Source: an uncultured Eubacteriales bacterium
GTDB lineage: Bacteria > Bacillota > Clostridia > Lachnospirales > Lachnospiraceae
Assembly (NCBI GenBank): GCA_951800645.1
Contig: CATOIK010000017.1
Location: 1 to 56,072 of the forward strand
DNA: 56,072 nt
Direction of reading: 5' to 3'
The notes beneath the pieces were generated by a model. That model searched no databases, had not been told where the DNA came from, and was given only the letters and a program-made list of their open reading frames with translations. This document shows positions 25,301 to 34,208 of the stretch, one piece after another. Position numbers and translations under genes: made by a program. How positions within the stretch are numbered: the stretch's first letter is position 1; each line of letters starts with the position of its first letter.

Positions 25301-26455
25301 TTATCCCCGCTGATACCGGCGCAGTACCGGAAGCAGCTCTTTTAAGGTATCAATACAGTAGTCCACTTCTTCCTTCGTGTTAAACACTCCAAAACTGACG
25401 CGAATGGTGGCGTCTAAATATTTCGGTTCCAGGCCGATGCCTTTCAGGGTTCCGCTGACGCCTGGATGATGGGAGGAGCAGGCAGAGCCGGAGGACACAT
25501 AAATGCCCTTATCCTCCAACGCATGTAAAAGCACCTCGCTGCGGACGCCGCCAAAGCTGGCGCTGACAATCTGGGGAGCGCTGTCCGTTCCCTTTTTGCT
25601 GTTGATCACCACATCCTCAAGTTCTCCCAGCCGGTCGGTCATATAATCCTTCAACTGAATCAGCTTACCAATCTTTTCCTGATGATTGGTATACATCTCT
25701 TTGGCTGCCGCCCCCAGTCCTGCCACGCCAGGCACATTCTCTGTCCCGGAGCGCATTCCTGACTGCTGGCCGCCGCCGTAAATCAGCGGCTTTACCTTCA
25801 CACCGTTGCGGATATATAAAAACCCGACGCCCTTTGGCCCATGGATCTTGTGGCCGCTGACAGAAAGCAGATCAATGCCCTGTTTTTTCGGCCGAATCTG
25901 ATACTTTCCGTAGGCCTGAATGGCGTCCACATGAAACAGTGTATTTGGGTTCTTTCTCTTAATAATCCGGGAAATCTCCTCTACCGGCTCCACTGCGCCC
26001 ACTTCGTTGTTTACATACATGACGGACGCCAGGATGGTATCCGGACGGATTGCCGCCTCCAGTTCTTCCAGGCTGATATGGCCGTTTCTATCCACCTGCA
26101 AAAAGGTAATCTCAAAGCCCAGCTCCTCCAAACAGGTCAGAGGATTGTAGACGGACGGATGCTCCACTGCAGTGCTGATAATATGCTTTCCTGCCCGCTG
26201 GTTTGCCAGCGCGCCGCCGATCAGGGCCATATTGTTAGACTCAGAGCCGCCGGAGGTAAACAAAATCTCCTTTTCCTGTACCTTTAAGGTTCCTGCTATA
26301 ATAGCTCTGGCTTCTCTTATATACTGCTCCGCCTCCATGCCTTTTCTGTGCTTGGCAGAGGCGTTGGCATAATCTTCTGTCATGGTCTTCACCACAATAT
26401 CCCGGACGCTGTCCAGAACCTGGGTGGAGGCAGAGTTGTCAAAATATGCTTCCAT
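25301..26455 (-). CDS. Cysteine desulfurase (NifS/IscS family)
   Basis: A 384-residue PLP enzyme: YFDNSASTQ at the start, the PLP lysine in SVSGHKIHGPKGVGF and the sulfur-accepting cysteine in SSGSACSSHHPG. The Cys loop is of the IscS/NifS (class I) kind. The ATG at 26455 follows AAGGAG. Its coupling to thiI suggests the main client is tRNA 4-thiouridine synthesis; supply to Fe-S assembly is also possible. Confidence 0.92.
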   Translation of the reverse strand: MEAYFDNSASTQVLDSVRDIVVKTMTEDYANASAKHRKGMEAEQYIREARAIIAGTLKVQEKEILFTSGGSESNNMALIGGALANQRAGKHIISTAVEHPSVYNPLTCLEELGFEITFLQVDRNGHISLEELEAAIRPDTILASVMYVNNEVGAVEPVEEISRIIKRKNPNTLFHVDAIQAYGKYQIRPKKQGIDLLSVSGHKIHGPKGVGFLYIRNGVKVKPLIYGGGQQSGMRSGTENVPGVAGLGAAAKEMYTNHQEKIGKLIQLKDYMTDRLGELEDVVINSKKGTDSAPQIVSASFGGVRSEVLLHALEDKGIYVSSGSACSSHHPGVSGTLKGIGLEPKYLDATIRVSFGVFNTKEEVDYCIDTLKELLPVLRRYQRG

Positions 26456-26465
26456 GTTTTTCTCC

Positions 26466-27203
26466 TTACTGTTCCAGCTCAAACATCAGAATGGACAGGG
26501 CCGTCAGTCCGGCAGTCTCTGTCCGCAGAATGCGGCGTCCCAGGGTAATGGGATGAACCTGACGCTCCTTCGCCAGGGCAATCTCATCTGTATCAAAACC
26601 GCCCTCCGGGCCAATGTAAATCCCAATCTGCATACCGGGACGAACCTGGCTTAAAATCCGGCGGGTTCCTTCCATCCCCTCTGCCAGCTCATAGGGAATC
26701 AGGTTTAAATCAAAATCTCCGGCATATTCAAAAGCTTCCTTCAGACTCATCACCCTGGTCACCTCCGGAATCAGCATCCGGCCCGACTGCTTGGCTGCGC
26801 TCTCTGCAATGGCATTCCACCGCTTAATCTTTGCGTCTTCCTTCTTACCGTCCAGCTTCACCACTGCTCTGCGGGTTGCTACCGGAATAATCTGATATAC
26901 TCCCAGCTCCACCGCCTTCTGGATTACCAGTTCCATCTTATCGCTTTTAGGCAGTCCCTGAAACAGGTACAATCTGGCAGGAAGCTCGCTGGAGGTGTCT
27001 TCTTCCTTTAAAATGCGAACCCGGATTTCCTCTGCTTTGATGGTCTCCAGTTCACATAAGAAGCTTCTGGAAATGCCGTCCCGGATTCCCACCTGCTCTC
27101 CCGGCTTCATCCGCAGCACATTGCGGATATGGTTCACATCCTGGCCGGTGATAAGGGCATACCCATCCTGCACCTGGTCAGGCGTTACAAAAAAATGATA
27201 CAC
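26466..27203 (-). CDS. rsmE: 16S rRNA m3U1498 methyltransferase RsmE
   Basis: A 245-residue SPOUT methyltransferase with the knot motifs IYIGPEGGFD and LGRRILRTETAGLTA near the C-terminus. It methylates U1498 of 16S rRNA. The start is GTG at 27203 with AAAGGAG 9 bases upstream; the open frame continues 79 codons further into prmA but those residues are not RsmE. It lies 14 bases after prmA and 10 before the desulfurase gene. Confidence 0.92.
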   Translation of the reverse strand: MYHFFVTPDQVQDGYALITGQDVNHIRNVLRMKPGEQVGIRDGISRSFLCELETIKAEEIRVRILKEEDTSSELPARLYLFQGLPKSDKMELVIQKAVELGVYQIIPVATRRAVVKLDGKKEDAKIKRWNAIAESAAKQSGRMLIPEVTRVMSLKEAFEYAGDFDLNLIPYELAEGMEGTRRILSQVRPGMQIGIYIGPEGGFDTDEIALAKERQVHPITLGRRILRTETAGLTALSILMFELEQ

Positions 27204-27217
27204 GGTCCAGCGCTCCT

Positions 27218-28174
27218 TTATTTTCTGCGGGCAGTGATGGACACCCATTCGCCCTGATAAGTAGTTTCCAGGATTTCCAACTCCGGATTGGCCTCCATGG
27301 CCGTCCGCACATCCTGTTCCTTCATGTTGATGATGCCGGAAGTAATGAAAATACCGCCGTGTTTTATATGCCGGGGAATCTCCTCCTGCAAAAGGATAAT
27401 AACCGGCGCCAGGATATTTGCCACTGCAATGTCGTAGCACTGGTAACCGGCTTCATCCTGAATCGCCTTATCATCGATGATATTGCCCTGAACCACACGG
27501 AATCTGTCTGTGGAAATATCATTGGATTCCAGATTTTCTTTTACTGCAGTAATGGCATTTTCATCCAGGTCTGTACCGAACACAGAAGCTGCTCCCAGCT
27601 TTAAGGTAGCAATGCCCAGAATGCCGCTTCCGGTTCCCACATCCAGAATCTTAGACTGGCTGTTTACGAATTTACGAAGCTGGCGGATGCAGAGCTGGGT
27701 AGTCTCATGCATACCGGTTCCAAAAGCAGTTCCCGGATCAATCTGAATCAGCAGCTTGTCCTTGTGCTCCTCAGGAATCTCCTCCCAGGTAGGCTTAATC
27801 AGAATATCATCTACCGTAAAAGGCTTAAAATACTGCTTCCAGTTGTTAATCCAGTCTGTATCCTCCGTCTCCGACATAGCAATGGTCCGCTCGCCTACAT
27901 TTACAAACTGGCTCAACTCGTCTAATCCTTCCTCAATCTGGTTTAAAATGTTCTCCAGATTGGTTAAGTCTTCTAAATAGAAGTTTACTCTGGCGCTTCC
28001 ATCGTCCGGCGGCAGCTCCGGCAGAATGTCGATAAACATGCCCTTGGTATCTGCCTCGGAAAGGGGGATGTTATCCTCAATTTCGATGCCTTCGATACCA
28101 ATTTCATCCAGCATGCTGCTGATTAAATCCACCGCCTCTGTGGTGGTCTGCAGCGTAAATTTTGTCCACTTCAT
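27218..28174 (-). CDS. prmA: Ribosomal protein L11 methyltransferase PrmA
   Basis: A 318-residue protein with the PrmA N-terminal domain (MKWTKFTLQTT) and the SAM motif ILDVGTGSGILGIATLKLGA, then TDLDENAITAVKEN and the NPPY-like site VANILAPVI. It trimethylates L11. AAAGGAG precedes the ATG. The prmA-rsmE order is conserved in Firmicutes; dnaJ, often upstream, is replaced here by a TSUP transporter gene. Confidence 0.95.
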   Translation of the reverse strand: MKWTKFTLQTTTEAVDLISSMLDEIGIEGIEIEDNIPLSEADTKGMFIDILPELPPDDGSARVNFYLEDLTNLENILNQIEEGLDELSQFVNVGERTIAMSETEDTDWINNWKQYFKPFTVDDILIKPTWEEIPEEHKDKLLIQIDPGTAFGTGMHETTQLCIRQLRKFVNSQSKILDVGTGSGILGIATLKLGAASVFGTDLDENAITAVKENLESNDISTDRFRVVQGNIIDDKAIQDEAGYQCYDIAVANILAPVIILLQEEIPRHIKHGGIFITSGIINMKEQDVRTAMEANPELEILETTYQGEWVSITARRK

Positions 28175-28194
28175 AGATTGTCTCCTTTTCTGTT

Positions 28195-28956
28195 TTATGC
28201 ACCGATTAAAATCTTCACAAATAAAATAGCCAGAACTGCTAAAATCACCGGCCGTACAATCCGCTGGCCGTTGTGAACCACCAGCCCGGAGCCGATGTAA
28301 TGTCCGCCGATGCAGAACACAGCGGCTGCCAGTCCCAGTCCGTAGCAGACAGTTCCGTTCATTAAAAAGTTTGCCAGGGCTGCAATATTGGAAGACAGGT
28401 TGATGACCTTGGTAAGGGCCGAGGCCTTCCGCACATCCATCCTGGCCGCCCCTGTAAGCACCAGGATCAGGAAGGTGCCGGTTCCAGGGCCATAGAATCC
28501 GTCATAGGCGCCGATTACCAAAGAAGCCAGAACGGCAACCAGATAGGTGACGCTCTGAGGCAGCGGCGCCTTTGCCTCCACACTTCCCAGGTTTTTGTTT
28601 CGCAGCACATAGAAAGCCACCACCGGCAGCACCGGGATCATCATGTTTTTCAGCAACTGCTCGCTGACTAAAAGGGATAAGCTGGAACCAACGGCAGAGC
28701 CAGCCAGGGATGCAATACAACTGACTACTGCCAGGGAAATCATATGCTTCCCGGTTAAATATCCGTTTTTTAAGTACCGCCCTGCGGAAACCACTGTTCC
28801 CATTGAGGAACTTAGCTTGTTGGTTCCGATGGCGTAGTGGGCCGGAACTCCGGCTATGATGTAAGCCGGCAGGGAAATCAGTCCCCCGCCGCCGGCAATC
28901 GAATCCACAAAGCCCGCCAGAAACACCAGCGGACACACAATCAAATAGGGCAACAT
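28195..28956 (-). CDS. TSUP family transporter (TauE/SafE)
   Basis: A 253-residue membrane protein with about seven hydrophobic segments. It carries the TSUP signature GFVDSIAGGGGLISLPAY near the N-terminus and the second-half repeat GAYDGFYGPGTGTFLILVL. Family members export or import sulfite, sulfonates or related organic anions. It opens the transcript that also carries prmA, rsmE, the desulfurase and thiI. The substrate cannot be deduced, though the sulfur genes downstream make a sulfur anion plausible. Confidence 0.88.
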   Translation of the reverse strand: MLPYLIVCPLVFLAGFVDSIAGGGGLISLPAYIIAGVPAHYAIGTNKLSSSMGTVVSAGRYLKNGYLTGKHMISLAVVSCIASLAGSAVGSSLSLLVSEQLLKNMMIPVLPVVAFYVLRNKNLGSVEAKAPLPQSVTYLVAVLASLVIGAYDGFYGPGTGTFLILVLTGAARMDVRKASALTKVINLSSNIAALANFLMNGTVCYGLGLAAAVFCIGGHYIGSGLVVHNGQRIVRPVILAVLAILFVKILIGA

Positions 28957-29040
28957 GTATTTTAAGTCTCTTTTCTTCTGTTGTTATGCTTTTCTCAAAT
29001 GCATTTCCCTGCCTGAAATCTGCAAAGAACGCCACATGGT

Positions 29041-29069
29041 ATCATATCACAGAATTTCCGGGCTTTCAA
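29041..29069 (-). promoter_or_regulatory. Promoter of the TSUP-prmA-rsmE-nifS-thiI operon
   Basis: Minus-strand TTGAAA (29064-29069), a 17-base spacer and TATGAT (29041-29046), about 85 bases before the TSUP start. Confidence 0.7.
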
Positions 29070-29086
29070 CTGTTTCCCTTGCCCCG

Positions 29087-30088
29087 TTACGCAAAAATTG
29101 CCTTATGGATTCCCTCAGAAATGGTGAAGCTTAACTGTACGATGGTTTCATCAATATTGGGAGGAGTCACAAACAGGCTGCCAAACTCCGGCTCCAGCAG
29201 TTCCCGGATTAACAGATACTGCTCATCCGGATCCAAATCCTCCACATACTGTCCCATTCCCTGGGTGGACGCATGTTTTGACAGCACCTGGATAAGAGCC
29301 GATATGGTATCCTGGACGATGGCCGCCGCCCCCACTACCGTAGGCACACCAATGGACAGTACCGGGATTCCCAGGCTTTCTCTGGTTAATCCATGACGGT
29401 GATTTCCCACTCCGGAGCCTGGATGGATGCCGGTGTCTGTCAACTGGATGGTTGTGCCAAGCCGTCTTATGCTGCGGGCAGCCAAAGCGTCAATAGCAAT
29501 CAGAATATCTGGTTTCGTTTCTTTAATAATGCCTCGCAGGATCTCTGCCGTCTCCATGCCAGTCTGAGCCATCACTCCAGGCACAATGCCGCTTAAACTG
29601 GGCAGATTCCGTCCTTTTAAAAATCCGGCTCCGTACTGTCCTTCCAGGTGGCGGGTTACCTGCAGATTTCCCACTACCTCCGGCCCCAGAGAATCTGGCG
29701 TTACCTGGCTGTTGCCCAGACCCACTGCCAGGATCTTATACTCTGCCGGGGTTTTTGCTTTTGCTCCCAGAAGGCCCTCCATCAACCGGCGAATATGCCG
29801 GGACAGCTCTGCGGCTACCTCCTCATGGAAATCTTCGTCCTTCTTTGCCAACTGGTCTGCCTCCAGAGTCAGGTAGGTTCCTTTCGGCTTTCTCATGGCT
29901 CTGGCTCCCTGCTCATCCAGGATTTTCACCTCTGTCATTTTCACGCAGGAATCTTCTTCATGCCACTCCCGCAGGGAAACCCCGGCAATCTCTCCTCCGT
30001 CCCCCGGAAAGCTTTCCCGTTCCTCCACCGCCAGGTCTGTCCGCACCTCAAAATCCGGTTTTTCCAACTCAATCACATAATCCTTCAT
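29087..30088 (-). CDS. gpr: Germination protease GPR
   Basis: A 333-residue GPR (peptidase A25/M63 type), the enzyme that degrades small acid-soluble spore proteins at germination. The N-terminal propeptide contains VRTDLAVEE, the self-processing site family; the core contains AVGLGNSQVTPDSLGPEVV and SIGVPTVVGAA. Its presence argues that the organism makes endospores. Divergence from rpsT matches the classic Firmicutes neighbourhood. A sigma-G promoter would be expected upstream, but I could not identify one with confidence. Confidence 0.95.
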   Translation of the reverse strand: MKDYVIELEKPDFEVRTDLAVEERESFPGDGGEIAGVSLREWHEEDSCVKMTEVKILDEQGARAMRKPKGTYLTLEADQLAKKDEDFHEEVAAELSRHIRRLMEGLLGAKAKTPAEYKILAVGLGNSQVTPDSLGPEVVGNLQVTRHLEGQYGAGFLKGRNLPSLSGIVPGVMAQTGMETAEILRGIIKETKPDILIAIDALAARSIRRLGTTIQLTDTGIHPGSGVGNHRHGLTRESLGIPVLSIGVPTVVGAAAIVQDTISALIQVLSKHASTQGMGQYVEDLDPDEQYLLIRELLEPEFGSLFVTPPNIDETIVQLSFTISEGIHKAIFA

Positions 30089-30158
30089 AATCTGCCCTTC
30101 TTTCCTGGTTATTTCTAGGTTTCTTCCTAGTTTTCTTCAAAAAAGCGCATTTTATGTA

Positions 30159-30187
30159 TTGACAATTATCGGCGGATTAGGTAGAAT
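30159..30187 (+). promoter_or_regulatory. Strong rpsT promoter
   Basis: Perfect TTGACA (30159-30164), a 17-base spacer and TAGAAT (30182-30187). The leader is about 80 bases long. Confidence 0.88.
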
Positions 30188-30275
30188 ACAAAAGTATGTT
30201 TACATTGAACTGTCCGTGTCCAGACTTTGATGCAAACCAAATTTAAGAATAAAATCTATTATGGAGGTGCCCAGA

Positions 30276-30539
30276 TTGGCTAACATTAAATCTGCTAAAA
30301 AGAGAATCTTAGTAAACGAAACCAAAGCTGCTAGAAACAAAGCAATCAGATCCAAAGTAAAAACTGCTTGCAAGAAAGTGGACGCTGCTGTGCTTGCCGG
30401 AGACAAGGCTGCTGCTCAGGCATATTTAGTTGCTGCTACCACTGAAATCGAGAAAGCTACTTCCAAGGGTGTATATCACAAAAACACCTCTTCCAGAAAG
30501 ATTTCTCGTCTGGCAAAGGCTGTAAACGGCATTGCATAA
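30276..30539 (+). CDS. rpsT: 30S ribosomal protein S20
   Basis: An 87-residue S20, beginning ANIKSAKKRILVNETKAARN after the initiator. The start is TTG at 30276, with GGAGGT 7 bases upstream; the ATG at 30261 would add five non-conserved residues and overlaps the ribosome site. E. coli rpsT also starts with UUG, where the weak codon takes part in autogenous control. Strong promoter and terminator frame the gene as a single unit. Confidence 0.95.
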   Translation: MANIKSAKKRILVNETKAARNKAIRSKVKTACKKVDAAVLAGDKAAAQAYLVAATTEIEKATSKGVYHKNTSSRKISRLAKAVNGIA

Positions 30540-30570
30540 TCATTGACTGGAATAAAATAATACATGTAAG

Positions 30571-30609
30571 AGAGCCAATTCCCAATGGTGTGGGGAATCG
30601 GCTCTTTTT
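30571..30609 (+). terminator. rpsT terminator
   Basis: Stem AGAGCCAATTCCC / GGGAATCGGCTCT with one mismatch and a T5 run after it. Confidence 0.9.
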
Positions 30610-30673
30610 GTATAACCAAAGAGGAATAATCCGTCATAGGAAAATAGCTGAATCTTCCAACACGCCTCATCCC

Positions 30674-31645
30674 TTAGCTTTCTTTTGCAATCAGCAGTTC
30701 CACTGCCATCCTGTCCTGAAGCCGTCCGCTTTTCACTGCTTCCTCTGTCTCTACACAAAGCTTCACCCAGGAAAGTATCTGGTCTCTGGGAAACTGACGG
30801 GCCTGGGGTATGGTCTTTCCTACCACAAACGGCTGCATTTTCAGCCTGGAAGCAATGGTTCCCTTATCCATCCCCTGCTCCATCAATTCCTTCACCTGCA
30901 AAAGCTGGTTAAACTGGCGGGCAATCAGAAACAGAATCCGCATAGGCGGTTCCTTTAAGGTCAGCAAATCCTCATAAAGGTCCATAGCCTTTTTGGTCTG
31001 GCGGTTTACAATGGCCGCCACCATGTCAAAAATTTTGTTGGTTACCTGAACCGTACAGATAGCTTCCACATCTGCCTCTGTAATCACATCCCGGCCCATG
31101 GTATAGCTGATAAGCTTTTCCAGCTCCATCCGGATGTGCTCCATATCGTCTCCGGTCATTCCTAAAAACAGCTCCATGGTGCGGCTGGTAATCTTTTTAT
31201 TTTCCTTGGCCAGAAGACCTCCTGCCCAACGGGCCAACTGGGCGCTGTCCTGACGGCCCAGCTCCGCCGCATAGCCTAAATCCTTCACCTTTTTATACAG
31301 CTTATTCCGCTTATCCACCTGGGACTCTGCAAACACGATACAGGTGGTGTCCGGCATAGACGGCAGAAAATTCGCCAGTTCATCAGCACTGGTTTTAAAA
31401 AAGCCGCTGTCCTCAATGAGAATCATCCGCCGCTCTGCAAAAAAGGGCATTGTGTCCGCCAGGCGGATTACCTCGTCTAAGTCCAGCCCTTTTCCTTCAA
31501 AGCTGGCAAAATTCATGGCGTCATCCCCTACAATGGCCTCTTTCAGCCGGTTCTTATAGCTGTTTTTTAAAAATTCTTCCTCTCCGTAAAGCAGATATAC
31601 CGGGCGGAAGGTTCCTTCTTTAATGTCTTTATTTAAGGTTTGCAT
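30674..31645 (-). CDS. holA: DNA polymerase III subunit delta
   Basis: A 323-residue HolA, the clamp-loader subunit that opens the beta ring. It begins with RPVYLLYGEEEFLKNSYKN, followed by NFASFEGKGLDLDEV and FFAERRMILIEDSGFF, the usual AAA+-like domain I pattern without a working Walker A. AGAGGAC precedes the ATG. It lies downstream of comEC and converges on rpsT, as in B. subtilis. Confidence 0.93.
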   Translation of the reverse strand: MQTLNKDIKEGTFRPVYLLYGEEEFLKNSYKNRLKEAIVGDDAMNFASFEGKGLDLDEVIRLADTMPFFAERRMILIEDSGFFKTSADELANFLPSMPDTTCIVFAESQVDKRNKLYKKVKDLGYAAELGRQDSAQLARWAGGLLAKENKKITSRTMELFLGMTGDDMEHIRMELEKLISYTMGRDVITEADVEAICTVQVTNKIFDMVAAIVNRQTKKAMDLYEDLLTLKEPPMRILFLIARQFNQLLQVKELMEQGMDKGTIASRLKMQPFVVGKTIPQARQFPRDQILSWVKLCVETEEAVKSGRLQDRMAVELLIAKES

Positions 31646-31724
31646 AAAAGTCCTCTGATGATAGTTTTCTATGTTTGCGTCATTCTGAAGCCGCGGCTCT
31701 TATCTTGACCGGGAGCCGGCACTG

Positions 31725-34208
31725 TTATCTTCCATTATACAAGATTTCTATAGAATTTTCCATACCATCTGTTTTTACCTTTACAGCGCCGCTCTTTCCA
31801 GTTTCATACACCGGAATCCAGCGGCGGGCAAGGCGCTCCATCACTTCCTGGTGAGGATGGCCGTATCGGTTTTCTTCTCCGTAGGAGACAACGGCGCAGC
31901 CTGGTTTCAGCCGTTCCAGCCATCCCTCCGAGGTAGCAGTATTGGAACCGTGGTGGGAAATTTTAAGCACCTCCGGCTGATCTGGCAGTCTGTCCGGCTC
32001 TTTCAAAAGCTCTGCCTCTCCGGCGCTTGTCATATCTCCGGTCAGCACCAAATCAAAAGCGTCGTAGGACACATGAAGCACCAAAGAATGCTCGTTACGG
32101 TCATTCGTCTGAAAATCCGCTGCCGGATAAAGACAGCGAATCTTCAATTTCCCCAAAGCCAGACATTCTCCTGCCTCCATCCAGTGCACCCGGCAGTTTC
32201 TGGATTCTGCCAGCTTTACCAGCTTTTTATACGCCTCATCCTGTTGCCCGGCTGCCGGTAAAATCAGATTCCGGATCTTAACTGCCTCCGACTCCTCCAA
32301 AAGATAAATCAGACCGCTTGTATGGTCCTGGTCTGCATGGCTGACAATGGCGTAATCCACCTGACGGATGGCCTGGCTTTTCAAAAACGGCTCCAGCCGG
32401 TTCTCTCCCAGCTTTTTCTCATCGCTGCTGCCGCCGTCTACCAGAATGGTATTCTGCCTGGTCTGCAGCACCATGCCGTCTCCCTGGCCTACATCCAGAA
32501 ATGTGACTGTCAGCCCCCGCACTGGAACAGGAAGCAGAAAGCATATGCCCAGAGCAAGAAGAATTTTCCTTCCAGTGCCGCCTTTCCTATTTCCGCTCTT
32601 TCCCACGCCTCCAAACAATACTGTTATCAAAATCCCATAATACGCTCCCATCTGCCAGAACGCAGGCCGCCCCAGCGCCAGACTGCTGCCGGGAAGCAGC
32701 TCAAACAGACTGCAGCACCACTCGTACCAGTCCAGAATCAGCCTGCCTGCCCCAATGGCAAACTGCCCGGCCTGCAGAGAGACCAGCCCGCTTAAAAACA
32801 CAGAAGCCGCCCCGGAAGCCACCACGATCCCCATCAGAGGAACCGTTAAAAGATTCAGAAAAATGCCGTACAACGGAAACTGAAAAAAATGAAACAACAC
32901 CATGGGAACCGTAACCAGCTGCATGCCCACACTGACATAGAAACCCTGAACCGGTCTCCCTTTTTTATCAGTCATCTGCTCCGAAGCTTCCCTTGAATCC
33001 TGCTTTAACACTGGCCCGGACTGGGACAAAGCCGCCAGCCTGGGGGCCGCCGCCCCAATTCCAGCCAAAGCGCCAAAGGACAACTGTACTCCCGCCTGAC
33101 ACACCAGGTAAGGGCTGTCCCACAAAAGCCAAAGCCCGGCCAGGCTCAGAGCAGACAACAAATCATAGGTCCGCCCCAGACAGGCTGCCAGAAATCCGCA
33201 GAGAGCCATAAGCAGCGCCCGCATGAGAGAAGGAGAGCCTCCGGCCAGGGCGGAAAAAGCAGCCAGCACACTGCCGCCCAAAATTCCCGCCGCTCCGTAT
33301 CCAACTCCCAGTTTTCTCAGAAGGCCGTAAACTGCCATACTGACCAAAGAAAGATGAAGTCCGCTGATAGCCAGCATATGGGCAATGCCGTTATCCTGAT
33401 AAAGCTTCCGCGTTTCTTCCGGAAGGCCGGACTTATCCCCCAGCATCAGGGCCTGAAACATCCCTGCATCCTCTCCGGCAGTCTCCGAAAGCCGGGCAGC
33501 GGCCCACCGTCCCGCCCGGTATAGGAAATTCCGGACCGGCCATGTTTCCTCATCTGTTGCCTGCCAGGATTCTGCAAACATCCGATAGTGAAGCTTCATA
33601 GAACGGTAGTAAAGCTGAAAATCAAACTCCCCCGGATTTCTGGCCGGCTGAAACATGGCGCACTCTCCCTGCACCGTCACCCGGTTTCCCACCGCCAAAT
33701 CCGCAAGCCGTTCCACGGCCCCGGCCTCTGCTGCATCCAAATACACCTGTATCCGGTTAAGAGAAAACCTGATGTCAGCCTCATTCTCCATGATTCCATC
33801 TGCCTCTCCTGACACATCTGTAAGCACCAGCACCACCCAATCCCCGGACCATTTAATCTCCGCTGCCTGGCCGGTTACTGCCGCTTCCTTTCCATCCAGA
33901 GAAAGCTTAAACTCCCGCTCTCCCATTTCTTTTGCCTGCCATCCCCGGAACATCCCCAGAAAGAAAAAAGCAGGCAGAAGCCATATGACAAAGCTCCTGC
34001 CTGTTTTTTGTCTGCCCAATCTGATTTCCGGCCTTTCAGCACCCTTACCGTCTGTCTTTAACCGGCGGCCAAACCATCCTTCTGCCGCAAAAAGGCACGC
34101 CAGGGAAATCATTATCGCCAAACACAGTTCCAAAGCCGCTCTGCTTTGCAGGATTACTACCTCTCCAAGTACGAATCCTCCTGTCCATAACAGCAGCGGT
34201 CGTTTAAT
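31725..34208 (-). CDS. comEC: DNA uptake channel ComEC/Rec2
   Basis: Predicted 827 residues when started at an ATT at 34208. The order is an N-terminal hydrophobic pair, a soluble OB-like domain (GNRVTVQGECAMFQP), the Competence membrane core starting near GIAHMLAISGLHLSL, and a C-terminal metallo-beta-lactamase domain (FLDVGQGDGMVL, SHADQDHTSGL, KISHHGSNTA). ComEC forms the inner-membrane DNA channel and may cut the non-transported strand. The first standard start, TTG at 34133, has no ribosome site and would drop the first hydrophobic segment. The ATT has AGGAGG 8 bases upstream and would give the expected start MKRPLLLW. Confidence 0.88.
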   Translation of the reverse strand: MKRPLLLWTGGFVLGEVVILQSRAALELCLAIMISLACLFAAEGWFGRRLKTDGKGAERPEIRLGRQKTGRSFVIWLLPAFFFLGMFRGWQAKEMGEREFKLSLDGKEAAVTGQAAEIKWSGDWVVLVLTDVSGEADGIMENEADIRFSLNRIQVYLDAAEAGAVERLADLAVGNRVTVQGECAMFQPARNPGEFDFQLYYRSMKLHYRMFAESWQATDEETWPVRNFLYRAGRWAAARLSETAGEDAGMFQALMLGDKSGLPEETRKLYQDNGIAHMLAISGLHLSLVSMAVYGLLRKLGVGYGAAGILGGSVLAAFSALAGGSPSLMRALLMALCGFLAACLGRTYDLLSALSLAGLWLLWDSPYLVCQAGVQLSFGALAGIGAAAPRLAALSQSGPVLKQDSREASEQMTDKKGRPVQGFYVSVGMQLVTVPMVLFHFFQFPLYGIFLNLLTVPLMGIVVASGAASVFLSGLVSLQAGQFAIGAGRLILDWYEWCCSLFELLPGSSLALGRPAFWQMGAYYGILITVLFGGVGKSGNRKGGTGRKILLALGICFLLPVPVRGLTVTFLDVGQGDGMVLQTRQNTILVDGGSSDEKKLGENRLEPFLKSQAIRQVDYAIVSHADQDHTSGLIYLLEESEAVKIRNLILPAAGQQDEAYKKLVKLAESRNCRVHWMEAGECLALGKLKIRCLYPAADFQTNDRNEHSLVLHVSYDAFDLVLTGDMTSAGEAELLKEPDRLPDQPEVLKISHHGSNTATSEGWLERLKPGCAVVSYGEENRYGHPHQEVMERLARRWIPVYETGKSGAVKVKTDGMENSIEILYNGR

